A stretch of DNA of 64,000 nt from Lamellibrachia satsuma (Eukaryota; Annelida; Polychaeta; Sabellida; Siboglinidae), in assembly GCA_033239005.1 (NCBI GenBank), contig BSQZ01000030.1, positions 4,358,001 through 4,422,000 on the forward strand. The letters run 5' to 3'. Positions 44,651 through 55,690 of this stretch are shown piece by piece. Both the position numbers and the translations under genes were made by a program. Below the pieces are notes generated by a model. That model was not told the DNA's origin. It did no database searches and worked only from the letters and a program-made list of their open reading frames with translations. Position 1 is the first letter of the stretch. Every line of letters starts with the position of its first letter.

Positions 44651-45075
44651 GCCATTATCCATTTGCGTTAGATAGGATTATGTTCTGGTTAAATTTTATA
44701 TTGAGAAAATCGCATACACTTCTTTCACATTTGCCACATATGATTAATACAAGTGAAAGCAATGATACCCCACTCATAGACTTCCCAACCATACAGAAAC
44801 ACCCCAACCATACAGAAACACCCCAACCATACAGACACACCCCAACCATACAAACATACCCCAATCATACAGAGACACCCCAACCATACAGAAACACCCC
44901 AACCATACAGAGACAACCCAACCATACAGAGACAACCCAACCATACAGAGACACCCCAACCATACAAAGACGCCCAACCTTGCACAGTTCACAGCTACAC
45001 AATATGTTACTACTATCAGAACAGAACAGAACTTGTTTATTTCATCCAATAAATCATGTATAAGCAATTAACATA
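44651..45075 (-). repeat. Module flank with 19-bp minisatellite, short allele
   Basis: Contains about ten copies of AACCATACAGAAACACCCC (44785-44970), flanked by unique sequence (TTGCACAGTTCACAGCTACA; AGAACTTGTTTATTTCAT). The same arrangement, reverse complemented, is at 53275-54440, where the array has about 50 copies. Confidence 0.93.
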
Positions 45076-45863
45076 GTAATATAATGACAGTGGATCAGGG
45101 AGACTCCTGCTAAGACCAATTTCTACAATCTATAATTTTTTGTGTTTCTGATTTTACTAAGATTATAATTAAGGGGTGCATTTTACCACAGTGGGAATAG
45201 CGAATGATTCTGTCGCCACAATTGTTTGACAACCAGTCAGTAGTTGTCATGGTAATGCCCCTTTGCGATTATAGCCAAATCAGGCATTTAGTCTGACTAA
45301 AGCGTTTGTAATGATATTAAACGTATAATTTTTTTTAAATTTAATTAAAAAATAACATATATAACAATGAAGATAGGACAGTGATATACTATTGATTTAT
45401 TTAATAATAATAGCCTGTGTTTTTCTAATAATGATAGTATGTTTAACTAATACTAGAGTCCAGTATGTCTGGAAGAAGATGACGTCACTAACCCGATTGA
45501 TTTCATGACACATTTAGAAGCTGACACAAGCTGATATGTTGTTATAAATTGATCATCTTTATCCTTAGCTATCTTGTTGATCCTCACACTATCCATACTT
45601 TGTCATGTGGGAATTTGTTATCAAGGCCAAAACTGATTCTCTGTCTTCTTGCTAAAACCTATTAACGAATACTGATCATGTGTAGGTTTAATCTTAATGC
45701 TCACAGCTTGCCATATTGCATACTTCATTCCAAATTCAAGAATATAATTATGATGCACACAATCAAGAAATTAATTATGCTCTAAGTCGTATAAATGGCT
45801 TTCACAGAAATCCCCTTAATTATATTGCAGATGCCTAAAGCAGAATGTGGCAGAGAACAGTAC
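45076..45863. other. Intron spacer
   Basis: AT-rich unique sequence, no exon or element recognised. Confidence 0.45.
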
Positions 45864-45925
45864 CTTGGCAAGCGGTTTGTGATGTCAGGGAATGTGATGA
45901 CGTAGTCAAACTCTGGCAAATTCAC
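45864..45925 (-). CDS. PIK3C2: PIK3C2-like exon: end of C2 domain
   Basis: A 62-bp exon, VNLPEFDYVITFPDITNRLP plus two bases of a Ser codon. It fits the last strand of the PI3K C2 domain, which typically reads L-x-V/I-x-F/L-P-x-F/Y followed by a V/I-x-F-P strand. Acceptor is TCACCTGCAG/G, donor TTGCCAAG/GTACTG (phase 2, agreeing with the next exon). It starts in phase 0. No exon further 5' was recognised up to 64000. Homology over 20 residues is weak by itself; the phase agreement is what supports it. Confidence 0.72.
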
Positions 45926-46029
45926 CTGCAGGTGACACAAAAACAACATGATTTCATATGATGACACAACTGTGACACAGGCAGGCCACTTCATATGGAT
46001 TTCTTGTATGCCAAGATATTTTGTGATGA

Positions 46030-47230
46030 CGTATCCCGTTTTTATAATTTGTTTCAAATGGAAAAATCATGATAAACTACATGTTTATTCATGTCCACCA
46101 CACAAGTATAACATTGTGATAAACTACATGTTTGTTCATGTCCACCACACAAGTATAACATTGTGATAAACTACGTTTGTTCATGTCCATCACACAAGTA
46201 TAACATCGTGATAAACTACATGTTTGTTCATGTCCATCACACAAGTATAACATCGTGATAAACTACATATTTGTTCATGTCCATCACACAAGTATAACAT
46301 TGTGATAAACTACGTATTTGTTCATGTCCATCACACAAGTATAACATCGTGATAAACTACGTTTGGTCATGTCCACCACACAAGTATAACATCGTGATAA
46401 ACTACATGTTTGTTCATGTCCACCACACAAGTATAACATTGTGATAAACTACATATTTGTTCATGTCCATCACACAAGTATAACATCGTGATAAACTACA
46501 TATTTGTTCATGTCCATCACACAAGTATAACATTGTGATAAACTACATATTTGTTCATGTCCATCACACAAGTATAACATTGTGATAAACTACGTATTTG
46601 TTCATGTCCATCACACAAGTATAACATCGTGATAAACTACATATTTGTTCATGTCCATCACACAAGTATAACATTGTGATAAACTACATATTTGTTCGTG
46701 TCCATTACACAAGTATAACATCGTGATAAACTACATGTTTATTCATGTCCACCATACAAGTATAACATTGTGATAAACTACATGTTTGTTCATGTCCACC
46801 ACACAAGTATAACATCATGATAAACTACATATTTGTTCATGTCCATCACACAAGTATAACATTGTGATAAACTACATATTTGTTCATGTCCACCACACAA
46901 GTATAACATCGTGATAAACTACATATTTGTTCATGTTCACCACACAAGTATAACATCGTGACAAACTACATATTTGTTCATGTCCACCACACAAGAATAA
47001 CATTGTGACAAACTACATATTTGTTCATGTCCACCACACAAGTATAACATCGTGACAAACTACATATTTATTCATGTCCACCACACAAGTATAACATTGT
47101 GACAAACTACATATTTGTTCATGTTCACCACACAAGTATAACATCGTGACAAACTACATATTTGTTCATGTCCACCACACAAGTATAACATCGTGACAAA
47201 CTACATATTTGTTCATGTTCACCTCACAAG
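46030..47230. repeat. 47-bp minisatellite
   Basis: About 26 copies of ATGTTTGTTCATGTCCACCA plus 27 bases, with zoned variants (CATTGTGATAAACTAC early, CATCGTGACAAACTAC late). Confidence 0.97.
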
Positions 47231-47231
47231 T

Positions 47232-47548
47232 ATACATTTTTTTTATGTAGGTATATTTTGTTTGATGTAGGTATATTTTGTTTGATGTATGTATATTTTG
47301 TTTGATGTAGGTATATTTTGTTTGATGTCGGTATATTTTGTTTGATGTAGGTATAATTTGCTTGATGTATATTTTGTTTGATGTAGGTATATTTTGTTTG
47401 TTGTAGGTATATTTTGTTTGATGTATGTATATTTTGTTTGATGTAGGTATAATTTGTTTGATGTATGTATATTTTGTTTGATGTAGGTACATTTTGTTTG
47501 TTGTAGGTATATTTTGTTTGATGTAGGTATATTTTGTTTGATGTCGAC
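47232..47548. repeat. 20-bp minisatellite
   Basis: About 16 copies of GTAGGTATATTTTGTTTGAT. It follows directly on the 47-bp array; the two units are unrelated. Confidence 0.97.
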
Positions 47549-47759
47549 CCCGAATTATCGCAAAGTGCCAAATATGTTACAACTTAGTAATGTTTGACTA
47601 TAAAATTTGATGAATTGTGATGAAACAATAAGCTTTATCAGGTCGAATGTGTGCAAGAGTAGGGGTGATCTACACACCACATAGCATGGACTGGGGAACC
47701 TGAGACGATTCTACTGTCAGTATTAACACCGTATTGATCTATCCAGTTTGAAACAGAGA

Positions 47760-48140
47760 TACAGCCACTCCAACGTCCAGATGGCACTGCACCTCCCCTT
47801 CGCATTCATCGCAAGCCACCTATGTATCCACCATCCATATGGAATGTTCAAACTATCACCCTTCAAGGTGGCTCCAGAACCAACAACATCTGTGAAGGTT
47901 GGAACAATGCCTTTTCCAAGCTGGTAGTACCTCAAGCTCACCCCACCATTGACAGCATCTGGAAGGATCAGGCTTAGGTTGTCATTGCAATGCTACATGA
48001 TAAGCATGGAGAACCACCAGCCAAGCGTGTATGCCACCACACACTTAACCTCCAGACAAAGTTACACACTCTCTATACTGACTGTCGTGATGGTACCAAG
48101 TCAGTTCCAGATACACTGAGGCACATTGTGTAAGATGGAA
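47760..48140 (+). pseudogene. MULE/FLYWCH-type transposase C-terminal remnant
   Basis: The plus strand encodes PPMYPPSIWNVQTITLQGGS and RTNNICEGWNNAFSKLV, then a HPTIDSIWKDQA segment, stop, and a further RVCHHTLNLQTKLHTLY stretch in another frame. W-N-(x)n-R-T-N-N-x-x-E-G-W-(H/N)-N-x-F followed by a HPTIW-like motif is typical of the C-terminal part of MULE-family transposases and the FLYWCH proteins derived from them in invertebrates. No catalytic core is visible upstream; the minisatellites end at 47548. The remnant has stops and is dead. Confidence 0.6.
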
Positions 48141-48254
48141 GTAGAGATTGTTCTATTGGTTTGTTTTCTATACTGTGTACACTGAATATGTGGATACCGA
48201 ATACATGATCAAAAAGCAAAAAAAGAAAAAAAAACTTAGTTGTCTTTGAATATG

Positions 48255-48415
48255 AGTGAAGTGGGCTTTTGTCCAAGTGGGCTATCTACTGAGTGGGGTT
48301 TTGTCCAAGTGGGCTATCTACTGAGTGGGGTTTGTCCAAGTGGGCTATTTACTGAGTGGGGTTTGTCCACGTGGGCTATCTACTGAGTGGGGGTTTGTCC
48401 AGTGGGGTTTTGTCC
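48255..48415. repeat. 31-bp tandem repeat
   Basis: About four and a half copies of GTCCAAGTGGGCTATCTACT plus 11 bases, ending next to the hAT remnant. Confidence 0.9.
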
Positions 48416-48429
48416 ATGATGAATACCAG

Positions 48430-49012
48430 TGCTATTTCCAAGAAATTAGCATGGCTCTGACACGGAATCCATTCAAGGGTAAGGTAGACGATGTCCCTGC
48501 CGAGCTCCATGTAGACGATGTCCCTGCTGAGCTCCAGGTAGACGATGTCCCTGCCGAGCTCCAGGAAGAGTTTTCGGAACTCATGCATAATTCTTCAGTG
48601 AAGGATGAGTTCAATTTCAGAGGCATAAGTGAGTTCTGGGTGAAGATGTGTCCCTTAGACCCTGGGAACCCTTATACCCTGGGTACCCAATTCTCCTCGA
48701 CATACCTATGTGAGTCGGGCTTTCCTAGCCTTACTGCGCCTCATTGGTGACTTCCGTAGTGGCTGTGACTTTCGTAGTGGCTGTGACTTTCGAAGTGGCT
48801 GTGATTTCCGTACTGTTGTAATGTAGCATGTTTTGTTTAAAGAATATAATTTTCACACTTGAAACAAATTTTTTTTTGCAATTTATTACATGCGAGTTAA
48901 ATTTTATATAGGTCATAGCAGTGAGTGTGGAGGGAATAGTATAAATAGTTTTTGCAAGAGTGGGGAAAGGCCTTTAACAGGTTGGGAACCATAACAGGTT
49001 GGGAACCACTGC
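48430..49012 (+). mobile_element. hAT transposon 3' part with ZBED/SCAND3-like transposase tail
   Basis: Codons 48451-48720 read NPFKGKVDDVPAELH, two further VDDVPAEL units, QEEFSELMHNSSVKDEFNF, ISEFWVKMCP and FSSTYLCESGFPSLTA. The last motif is the conserved C-terminal dimerisation region of hAT transposases (P-F-x-S-T-Y-L-C-E-x-G-F-S-x-L-T). The internal 30-33-bp codon block is tripled. GTGGCTGTGACTTTC repeats occur at 48757-48815. Near 49000, GGTTGGGAACCACTG is the reverse complement of CAGTGGTTCCCAACC, a hAT-style terminal repeat, and is partly doubled. The 5' part is missing. Confidence 0.7.
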
Positions 49013-49324
49013 TGTAGACAAATTAACCAAAGAAAATGTTTCCACGGATTAAAATTCTGCTCGTCAGGCAAATCTTGAGAACATGGAATTGAATTTGGTG
49101 GAATGGATAAAGCATGGAATACTGATCAGATAAGTAGTTTTACTATGTATATATTAAACATAAACTAGCAAGAGATCTTATTTAGGCAATATTTAATGTT
49201 AAAATTTAACTACAGACAGTAATTTATATAGTAGATTACCGAAGACTTGGTAGAATGAGCGAAAATTAATGTTTGTTGTGATCAGCTGAGTAAGTAGAAA
49301 TTAAGCAGCAGACACATAATAATC

Positions 49325-51830
49325 ATGATCCAATGCAAGAGCTATTCTGAGGTAGTGACAGAGCGGAGGACAGTGAGGGTGTTTGTGGGGGATTCGATAG
49401 TCAGGAAGACTGACAGAGCGATAAACAAGGGGACGAGGGGGTTTGCTTTCCAGGGGCAAAAAAATAGAGGCTATCACAGAGAGGGTGGAAAAATCGTGGG
49501 TCCAGGCAAGGGAGGTTCTATTTTAGTACACTTAGGAACTAACAACGCAGAGAAGGGAGATCACAACTGCCATAGTTAAGAAATAAGTTAAGTTAATCCG
49601 CAGTGTGGCGCCACTGTGAACTATGCGAAGAATGCGGGGCACTTCTAGGGAATGTTTTATAACTAGTGCTTGTTTTGTGTGATGTAGTTTGTCCAATATA
49701 CATGTACTTCGAATTGTTTTGATGGTGCTAAATAAACTTAATGTAAGCCTACAATGAGGTGTTGCATTGTTTGTTTTGCACTTAGCAAAGATGCAGTTTC
49801 AGAGCATACCAAACCAAACGACACTCGACCAACATACTACAAAAACGCATGAGACAGACACTGAAAAAGTACGTCCATTCGCGGTTTTTGTAATTCCAAA
49901 CAACGTCAGCTGGCCGGCCACCACTCGATTCTTTGGTCATTATTAAATAGACAATTCAAACTCGCACGCTTTGCCGACGGCGAGTGAGCGATAAAATAAA
50001 TAAAAGCTAGTCTTAATACTTCCACAGACATCTGGCGAAAGCCGCCAGTAGTGATAGCAATGTAGTGCCACATTGCGGCTAAAAACGCACGCTATGAATT
50101 ATTTCTAAAGAGTCCGCAAGGTGGTGCCAGCCGCAGCAGAACTGTTGTCATTAGTGTTTAGCGTGCCTTCACTCCTGAAAATCTATGTTTTTACGCATGG
50201 TTTAACTTCTCAAAAAGATGGGTGTGCGTCTAATAGTGCGTAACTATTGGGAATTATACAGTAGTTAGAAGAGCTAAGCAGGCATGGGTTGAGCAGATAA
50301 TTCTGTCAGGGATTCTACCGGTAATGGGAAGCAGGGCCAGGGGACAGCGATATTGAAATTGCCAGAGCCAGAGGATGGCAATTAACACGTTAGTTCTGCA
50401 GTTATGTAGGGAAGAGGAAGTTGGGCTGATATGCACATGAGGGATGTTGGGCTGATATGTACATGAGGAATGCGCTTCATCTTAGTGGAAAGTGTGCAGC
50501 AGTGTTTGCTGATGAACTATCAACAGTAGTTGATTGTGGCATGGGAAGCATAAAAAATATATTTTTGGTAGCAAACATTGTTTAAACTAGAAACACGGGA
50601 TTACTTAGAGGTGCCTCAAACAGGACAAGAGGCCACTAGTACACACAAACCAGTAACAAAATGTCCAGAAAACATATATGAAGCTCGTTATAAATGCGTG
50701 TGTTTAAATGCAAGGAGCATAGTAAACAATAAAAATAATTAAACATTATGACAGAGGATATTAAACCTCACATAATTGGTATAACCAAATCACGCGCCAA
50801 CAAAGACATATCAGATGCTGAATTAGGACTGACAGGATACATAATGTTTAGGATAGATTGACTAGGAAGAAGGGGAGGGGGAGTCATTATATATAATACA
50901 GAATCTATTCAGGCTTACAAAATATAATTATAAAGGGAAGCAAATTGTGATGAAACTGTTTGCTGCAATATAGTTACAGGATATTCAACATTAACTATTG
51001 GATTAGTTTATCGAAGTACAAACATAAACGAAGAGCATAACAGAAAAATGCTATCAAGGAAGTTAGTAAAGGGGAATGTATCATAATGAGAGATTTTAAC
51101 CACGGACACATACAATGGAAATCTCTAGAGTCCAGGGGTGAGGACAAACAGTTTCCACTTTTAATTCAGGATAGCTTCCTTACTCAACAGTATGCTAGAA
51201 CCAACCAGGAGAGAGAATGTATTAGATTTAGTTTTGTCTATACATGAGCCATTGGGTAAGTGACGATAATCAAATAGATTTTGACATCAAAGTAAAATCA
51301 GAAAGTACATATAAAAAAATACAGAACAAACTTAAAGATATGAAAAAATATTTAGCAAAGCTACATTGGACTAACATGCCGAGGAATAAGACAACATTTA
51401 AATGTTGGAACATTGTAAAATATGTCATTGACAATATCACTGATCAATTTGTTCCCTTGAAAAAAACAAGGAAAACAGTCTAGAAAGAAACACTTGTCAA
51501 AAGAAGCTATTATAACAATAGCATACAAGCAAACTATGTGGAGGGTTCATAGGCGTACCAGAAAGGATGAAGACGACATAAATTATAAAGAGGCACTTAA
51601 TGCAGCTATGAATGAAATTAGACAATCTAAAAGAAGCTATGAGCAAAAATCAGCATGTAACAAAAAAAATTACAGCAAGAGTTTTTAATATATCGCAAGG
51701 TTTTTTAATGGCGGTAGACCTAAATGAATACTTTAGTTCAGTGTCTGCTAGAGAGGATATTAGTTCATTACCAGTTCCAGATGCTAAATTTCAGGAGGCT
51801 AAATTGGAAAATTTAGGGCAGTTAACTGGA
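49325..51830 (+). pseudogene. Old CR1-like LINE copy, split by a 650-bp insertion
   Basis: The plus strand shows RTVRVFVGDSIVRKTDR (ORF1 block I, Ser kept) and GSILVHLGTNNAEKGD (block III) at 49325-49560, a foreign segment of about 650 bp (49590-50245), then WVEQIILSGILPVMGSRARG, the block V region with stops (50267-50500), remnants of the endonuclease (YKCVCLNARSIVNN near 50690; RDFNHGHIQW-like near 51085), and the linker (51244-51688; MWRVHRRTRKDEDDINYKEA) up to EAKLENLGQL (51825). The RT is absent. Many stops and indels make it much older than 17310-21530. The inserted segment has an AATAAA near 49730 but no recognised frame. Confidence 0.85.
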
Positions 51831-52140
51831 GTCTTCCCATTGCAGCTACTTCCCATTATGGCTACTTTATTTTCCCGTTTCGGCTACTTTTTGGAGGAGC
51901 AATCATACTAGTCCCAAACTAGTCCCGTTACGGCTACTTTTGAAATTATCCAGTTATTAGCCAGCCGAGGAGGGGGAGCATTAATTTATTTGTATGTGGT
52001 TAAAAGCAAAAATGGTTTTACCGAGATCCATGTAACTGGCAGTATTGTACATGGCTTCTTTGGAGTAGTGGTTATATTACTTATAAGCTGAGATATTTTC
52101 ACCATGAATCATTCTATGTTTAGTATCACTGAGAACACTG
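51831..52140. other. Unassigned spacer
   Basis: Short tandem motif with CGGCTACTTTT variants at 51840-51945; otherwise nothing recognised. Confidence 0.4.
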
Positions 52141-52144
52141 TATC

Positions 52145-53100
52145 TGTGTGCTCTTCCTCCTTGTTCCCTGCTGTACAGGGGTGAAGGTCAGGTAAAGTAT
52201 TGTCGAGCCACTCTTTCTGTTCTTTTATTCCATAATTTTCTATTGGCTACCCCTCTCTCCATCTTTCATCCTCCCCCGATCTTCTCATGTCCCTCCTCAC
52301 GCAGTCCTCCCATCTCAGCTGTGGCCAACCACTAGTTTGCTTGCATCCATTCCTAATAAGTGGCCCATCTCATCCTGCATCCCAACCTCTTTCCTCAGAT
52401 CGTTCATCCTTCTTCTATCCACCCTCTTTGTTCTTGTTATTCGACGAACCCAGTTATTCTCACACACTTGCAGCTTCTGTTGTTGTTGTTCTGTCAACGC
52501 CACTGTCTCCAGACCATACATGCATGCTGGTGTAACACACGTTCTCACGACTTTCCCTTTCAGCTTTTTAACCATTTTTCTGTCCAACATGACTCCCTCT
52601 ACCTTTCTCTAAGCATTCGTTCCGCTTGTGTCCGATGTCGCACTTCTGCCGCTGAATGCCCATCCTCCATAACCATTCCTCCAAGGTACACAAAGCCATC
52701 TACTTGCTTTATCTCCTTACCATCCAATCTGATGTTCAACTCCTCTGTTGGTGTCCAACCAACATCACTTCTGTCTTCTCCAGGCTCATTCTCAGTCCGT
52801 GCTTCTTGAACACCCCTTTCCATTCCTCCAACGCTTCCTGTAGTTCTTGTTTGTTTCTGCTATTATGGCCAGATCGTCTGCATACACCATCTTCCTGAGA
52901 ACATCCTTCGTACTGATCTTCCTGCTGATTAGTTCTATCACCATGATAAACAGTAAAGGGCTAAGGGCACTTCCTTGCCTCAAACCAATGTTAACTGGAA
53001 ACTCTTCCGACAACCCAGATCCAACCACAACTCTTCCTTTTGTTCTCTCATACATTGCTTCCACCATCCTGGCTTCTGCCTCTGGCACTCAGATCTGTAT
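52145..53100 (-). pseudogene. RTE-type LINE reverse transcriptase, C half
   Basis: Minus-strand frames with shifts between them: EAMYERTKGRVVVGSGLSEE and GLRQGSALSPLLFIMVIELI (motif B), then MVYADDLAIIAE (intact catalytic YADD, about 52866-52901), NIRLDGKEIKQVDGFVYLGG, then VVRTCVTPACMYGLETVALT and CENNWVRRITRTKRVDRRRM of the thumb, and RWEDCVRRDMRRSGEDERWR near the end. This order and the F-x-Y-L-G-G and Y-G-x-E-T-W-like motifs are typical of RTE/BovB-type elements. At least two frameshifts (about 52595 and 52800-52870) inactivate it. 53101-53270 has no recognised feature. Confidence 0.82.
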
Positions 53101-53274
53101 CTACATAATATAATTGAACATGGATGTGGTTGAATTTGCGACAAGCAAATATGGAAAGCATTCTGCCATGTACTGAGATTACAAGTTCCAGTGTAGGCGC
53201 TCTGGGCCAAATGGTAACAAGTACTGGGTGTGTACCAGATATGACGTTAAATGCAAGTCAACACTGACAACCAA

Positions 53275-54440
53275 TATTACTATGTTAATTGCTTATGCAT
53301 GATTTATTGTATGAAATAAACAAGTTCTGTTCTGTTCTAATAGTAGTAACATATTGTGTAGCTGTGAACTGTGCAAGGTTGGACGTCTTTGTATGGTTGG
53401 AGTGTCTCTGTATGGTTGGGTTGTCTCTGTATGGTTGGGGTGTCTGTATGGTTGGGGTGTTTTTGTATGGTTGGGGTGTCTATGTATGGTTGGGGTGTCT
53501 CTGTATGGTTGGGGTGTTTCTGTATGGTTGGGTAATCTGTATGGTTGGGGTGGCTCTATATGGTTTGGGTGTCTCTGTATGGTTGGGGTGTCTCTGTATG
53601 GTTGGGGTGTCTCTGTATGGTTGGGGTGTTTCTGTATGGTTGGGATGTCTCTGTATGGTTGGGGTGTCTCTGTATGGTTGGGGTGTTTCTGTATGGTTGG
53701 GTTGTCTCTGTATGGTTGGGGTGTCTGTATGGTTGGGGTGGCTCTATATGGTTTGGGTGTCTCTGTATGGTTGGGGTGTCTCTGTATGGTTGGGGTGTCT
53801 CTGTATGGTTGGGGTGTTTCTGTATGGTTGGGATGTCTCTGTATGGTTGGGGTGTCTCTGTGTGGTTGGGGTGTTTCTGTATGGTTGGGGTGTCTCTGTA
53901 TGGTTGGGGTGTCTCTGTATGGTTGGGGTGTCTCTGTATGGTTGGGGTGTTTCTGTATGGTTGGGGTGTCTCTGTATGGTTGGGGTGTCTCTGTATGGTT
54001 GGGGTGTTTCTGTATGGTTGGGGTGTCTATGTATGGTTGGGGTGTTTCTGTATGGTTGGGGTGTCTCTGTATGGTTGGGGTATTTCTGTATGGTTGGGGT
54101 GTTTATGTATGGTTGGGGTGTCTATGTATGGTTGGGGTGTCTATGTATGGTTGGGGTGTTTCTGTATGGTTGGGGTGTCTCTGTATGGTTTGGGTGTTTC
54201 TGTATGGTTGGGGTGTCTATGTATGGTTGGGGTGTCTCTGTATGGTTGAGGTGTCTCTGTATGGTTGGGGTGTCTATGTATGGTTGGGGTGTTTCTGTAT
54301 GGTTGGGGTGTCTCTGTATGGTTGGGGTATCTTTGCTTTCACTTGTATTAATCACATGTGGCAAATATGAAAGCAGTGTATGCGATTTTCCCAATATAAA
54401 ATTTAACCAGACCATAATCTTATCTAATGCAAATGGATAA
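53275..54440 (+). repeat. Module flank with 19-bp minisatellite, long allele
   Basis: From 53385 to 54330 there are about 50 copies of TATGGTTGGGGTGTCTCTG, with occasional 12-13-bp short units. The outer flanks match 44651-45075 in reverse complement. False frames of up to 383 codons (GVSLYGWGVSVWLGCLCMV) arise because the unit lacks stops in the plus frames. Confidence 0.96.
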
Positions 54441-55690
54441 TGGCGGAAGACCTAAATGGATACTTCAGTTCAGTGTTTACCAGAGAGGAGATTAGTTCTT
54501 TACCAGTTCCAGTTGTTAAATTCACAAGGCTAAACTGGACTATTTAGGGCAGTTAATTGTAACTCCAGAAATGGTAGCTAAGAAAATAAAGGTAATGAAG
54601 GACAATAAATCACCTGGAGTGATTGGAATTTCTCCATAACAACTATTGGAAACAGTAGAACAAATCAGTATGCCACTTGCAAGAGTGTTCAAGTTGTCAT
54701 TAAAATAGGGAGTTGTTCCTTTTGAATGGAAAGAAGTTAACATCATACCATTATTTAAAAAGGGTTCAAGTACATTTAACCACTGGATAGAAGATAACCA
54801 AGGATAAGGGAGCTATACGGCCCCATATGGTGGACTTCCTTGTTAGGCATAAATTATTAAATCCATCTCAACATGGATTCCTAAAAGCGAGGTCATGCTT
54901 AACAAATATGTTTTTTTTTTGAAGAAATCACTAAGTGGATAGATGAGAGATCACCAGAAGATATTATCTACTTAGACTTTCAGAAAGCTTTTGACAAAGT
55001 GCCACATCAAAGATTACTACTTAAATTAAAAGCCCATGATATCGGGGATGGCATAATCAACTGGATAGAACATTGGTTGACTGACAGAAGACAGCATGTT
55101 GTAGTAGATGGGGAGGTTTCAAACTGGAAATCAGTATTGAGTGCAGTACCACAAGGATCAGTACTAGGAGTCATATATTTTAGGACCTTTATTATTCTTA
55201 ATATATATCAATGACTTATATTGATAATATAACAAGCAATGTACTGAAATATGTGGATAACATAAAAGTGTTTAGAATGGTTAAAATGATTGAGATAAAC
55301 AACATTTACAAAATGATCTAGACAAATTAGTTAAATGGTCTGCGAAATGGCAGATGTTGTTAAATTTTGTGAAATGTAAATGCCGATATACAGGACATGG
55401 AAACTTGGATGTAAAATATAAAATCAGAGGTACTATTCTCTGTACTACTGTAAAAGAAAAGGACTTGAATATCAGGAAGTACTCATTCTAACAGAGGACA
55501 ATCAATGAATGCAACAAACTATCTACAGATTGTGTGTAACCGCTAGCAGCGTGAATATGTTTAAAAACAAGGCTGACACATATCTCAGAATGGTGGATTA
55601 CAAATAGATTAAAAATATTGGACTCTTGATAAGCCAATGGCTTCCTTGTCCACTTGCCATTTAGGCCTTTGCCTTGGATGGCAATCTTGC
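54440..55690 (+). pseudogene. CR1-like LINE copy joined to the minisatellite module
   Basis: The plus strand starts at MAEDLNGYFSSVFTREE (54440), continues through the VTPEMVAKKIK segment with a TAA near 54637, HGFLKARSCLTNM, YLDFQKAFDKVPHQRLLLKL (54979-55035), SAVPQGSVLG, a VLKYVDNIK segment where FADD is lost, and then jumps to IRKYSF-like codons near 55470, the C-terminus and the 3' UTR (CCAATGGCTTCCTTGTCCAC). It ends where the AATC-rich element begins. Multiple indels make it inactive. Confidence 0.9.

Larger units (their letters stand above)
22886..45925 (-). other. PIK3C2: Class II PI 3-kinase gene, six internal exons
   Basis: Span of the exons listed separately. Joined, they code for 232 continuous residues whose order and text match the C2 end, PIK helical domain and pre-kinase region of class II PI 3-kinases (human PIK3C2A/B/G, fly Pi3K68D). 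All five junctions agree in phase (2,2,2,0,2). Class II PI3Ks make PI(3)P and PI(3,4)P2 on endosomal and plasma membranes. The kinase core (DRHND, DFG), PX and terminal C2 domains would follow at lower coordinates and were not found. The introns are mostly minisatellite and LINE sequence. Confidence 0.9.

Noticed and set aside
46030..47230. Exon-copying array upstream of exon 45864-45925
   Set aside because: Units share no text with that exon or its acceptor.
53289..54440. 383-codon Gly/Trp-rich frame
   Set aside because: 19-bp array read in all frames; the sister array at 44785-44970 has only about 10 units, so no conserved protein.
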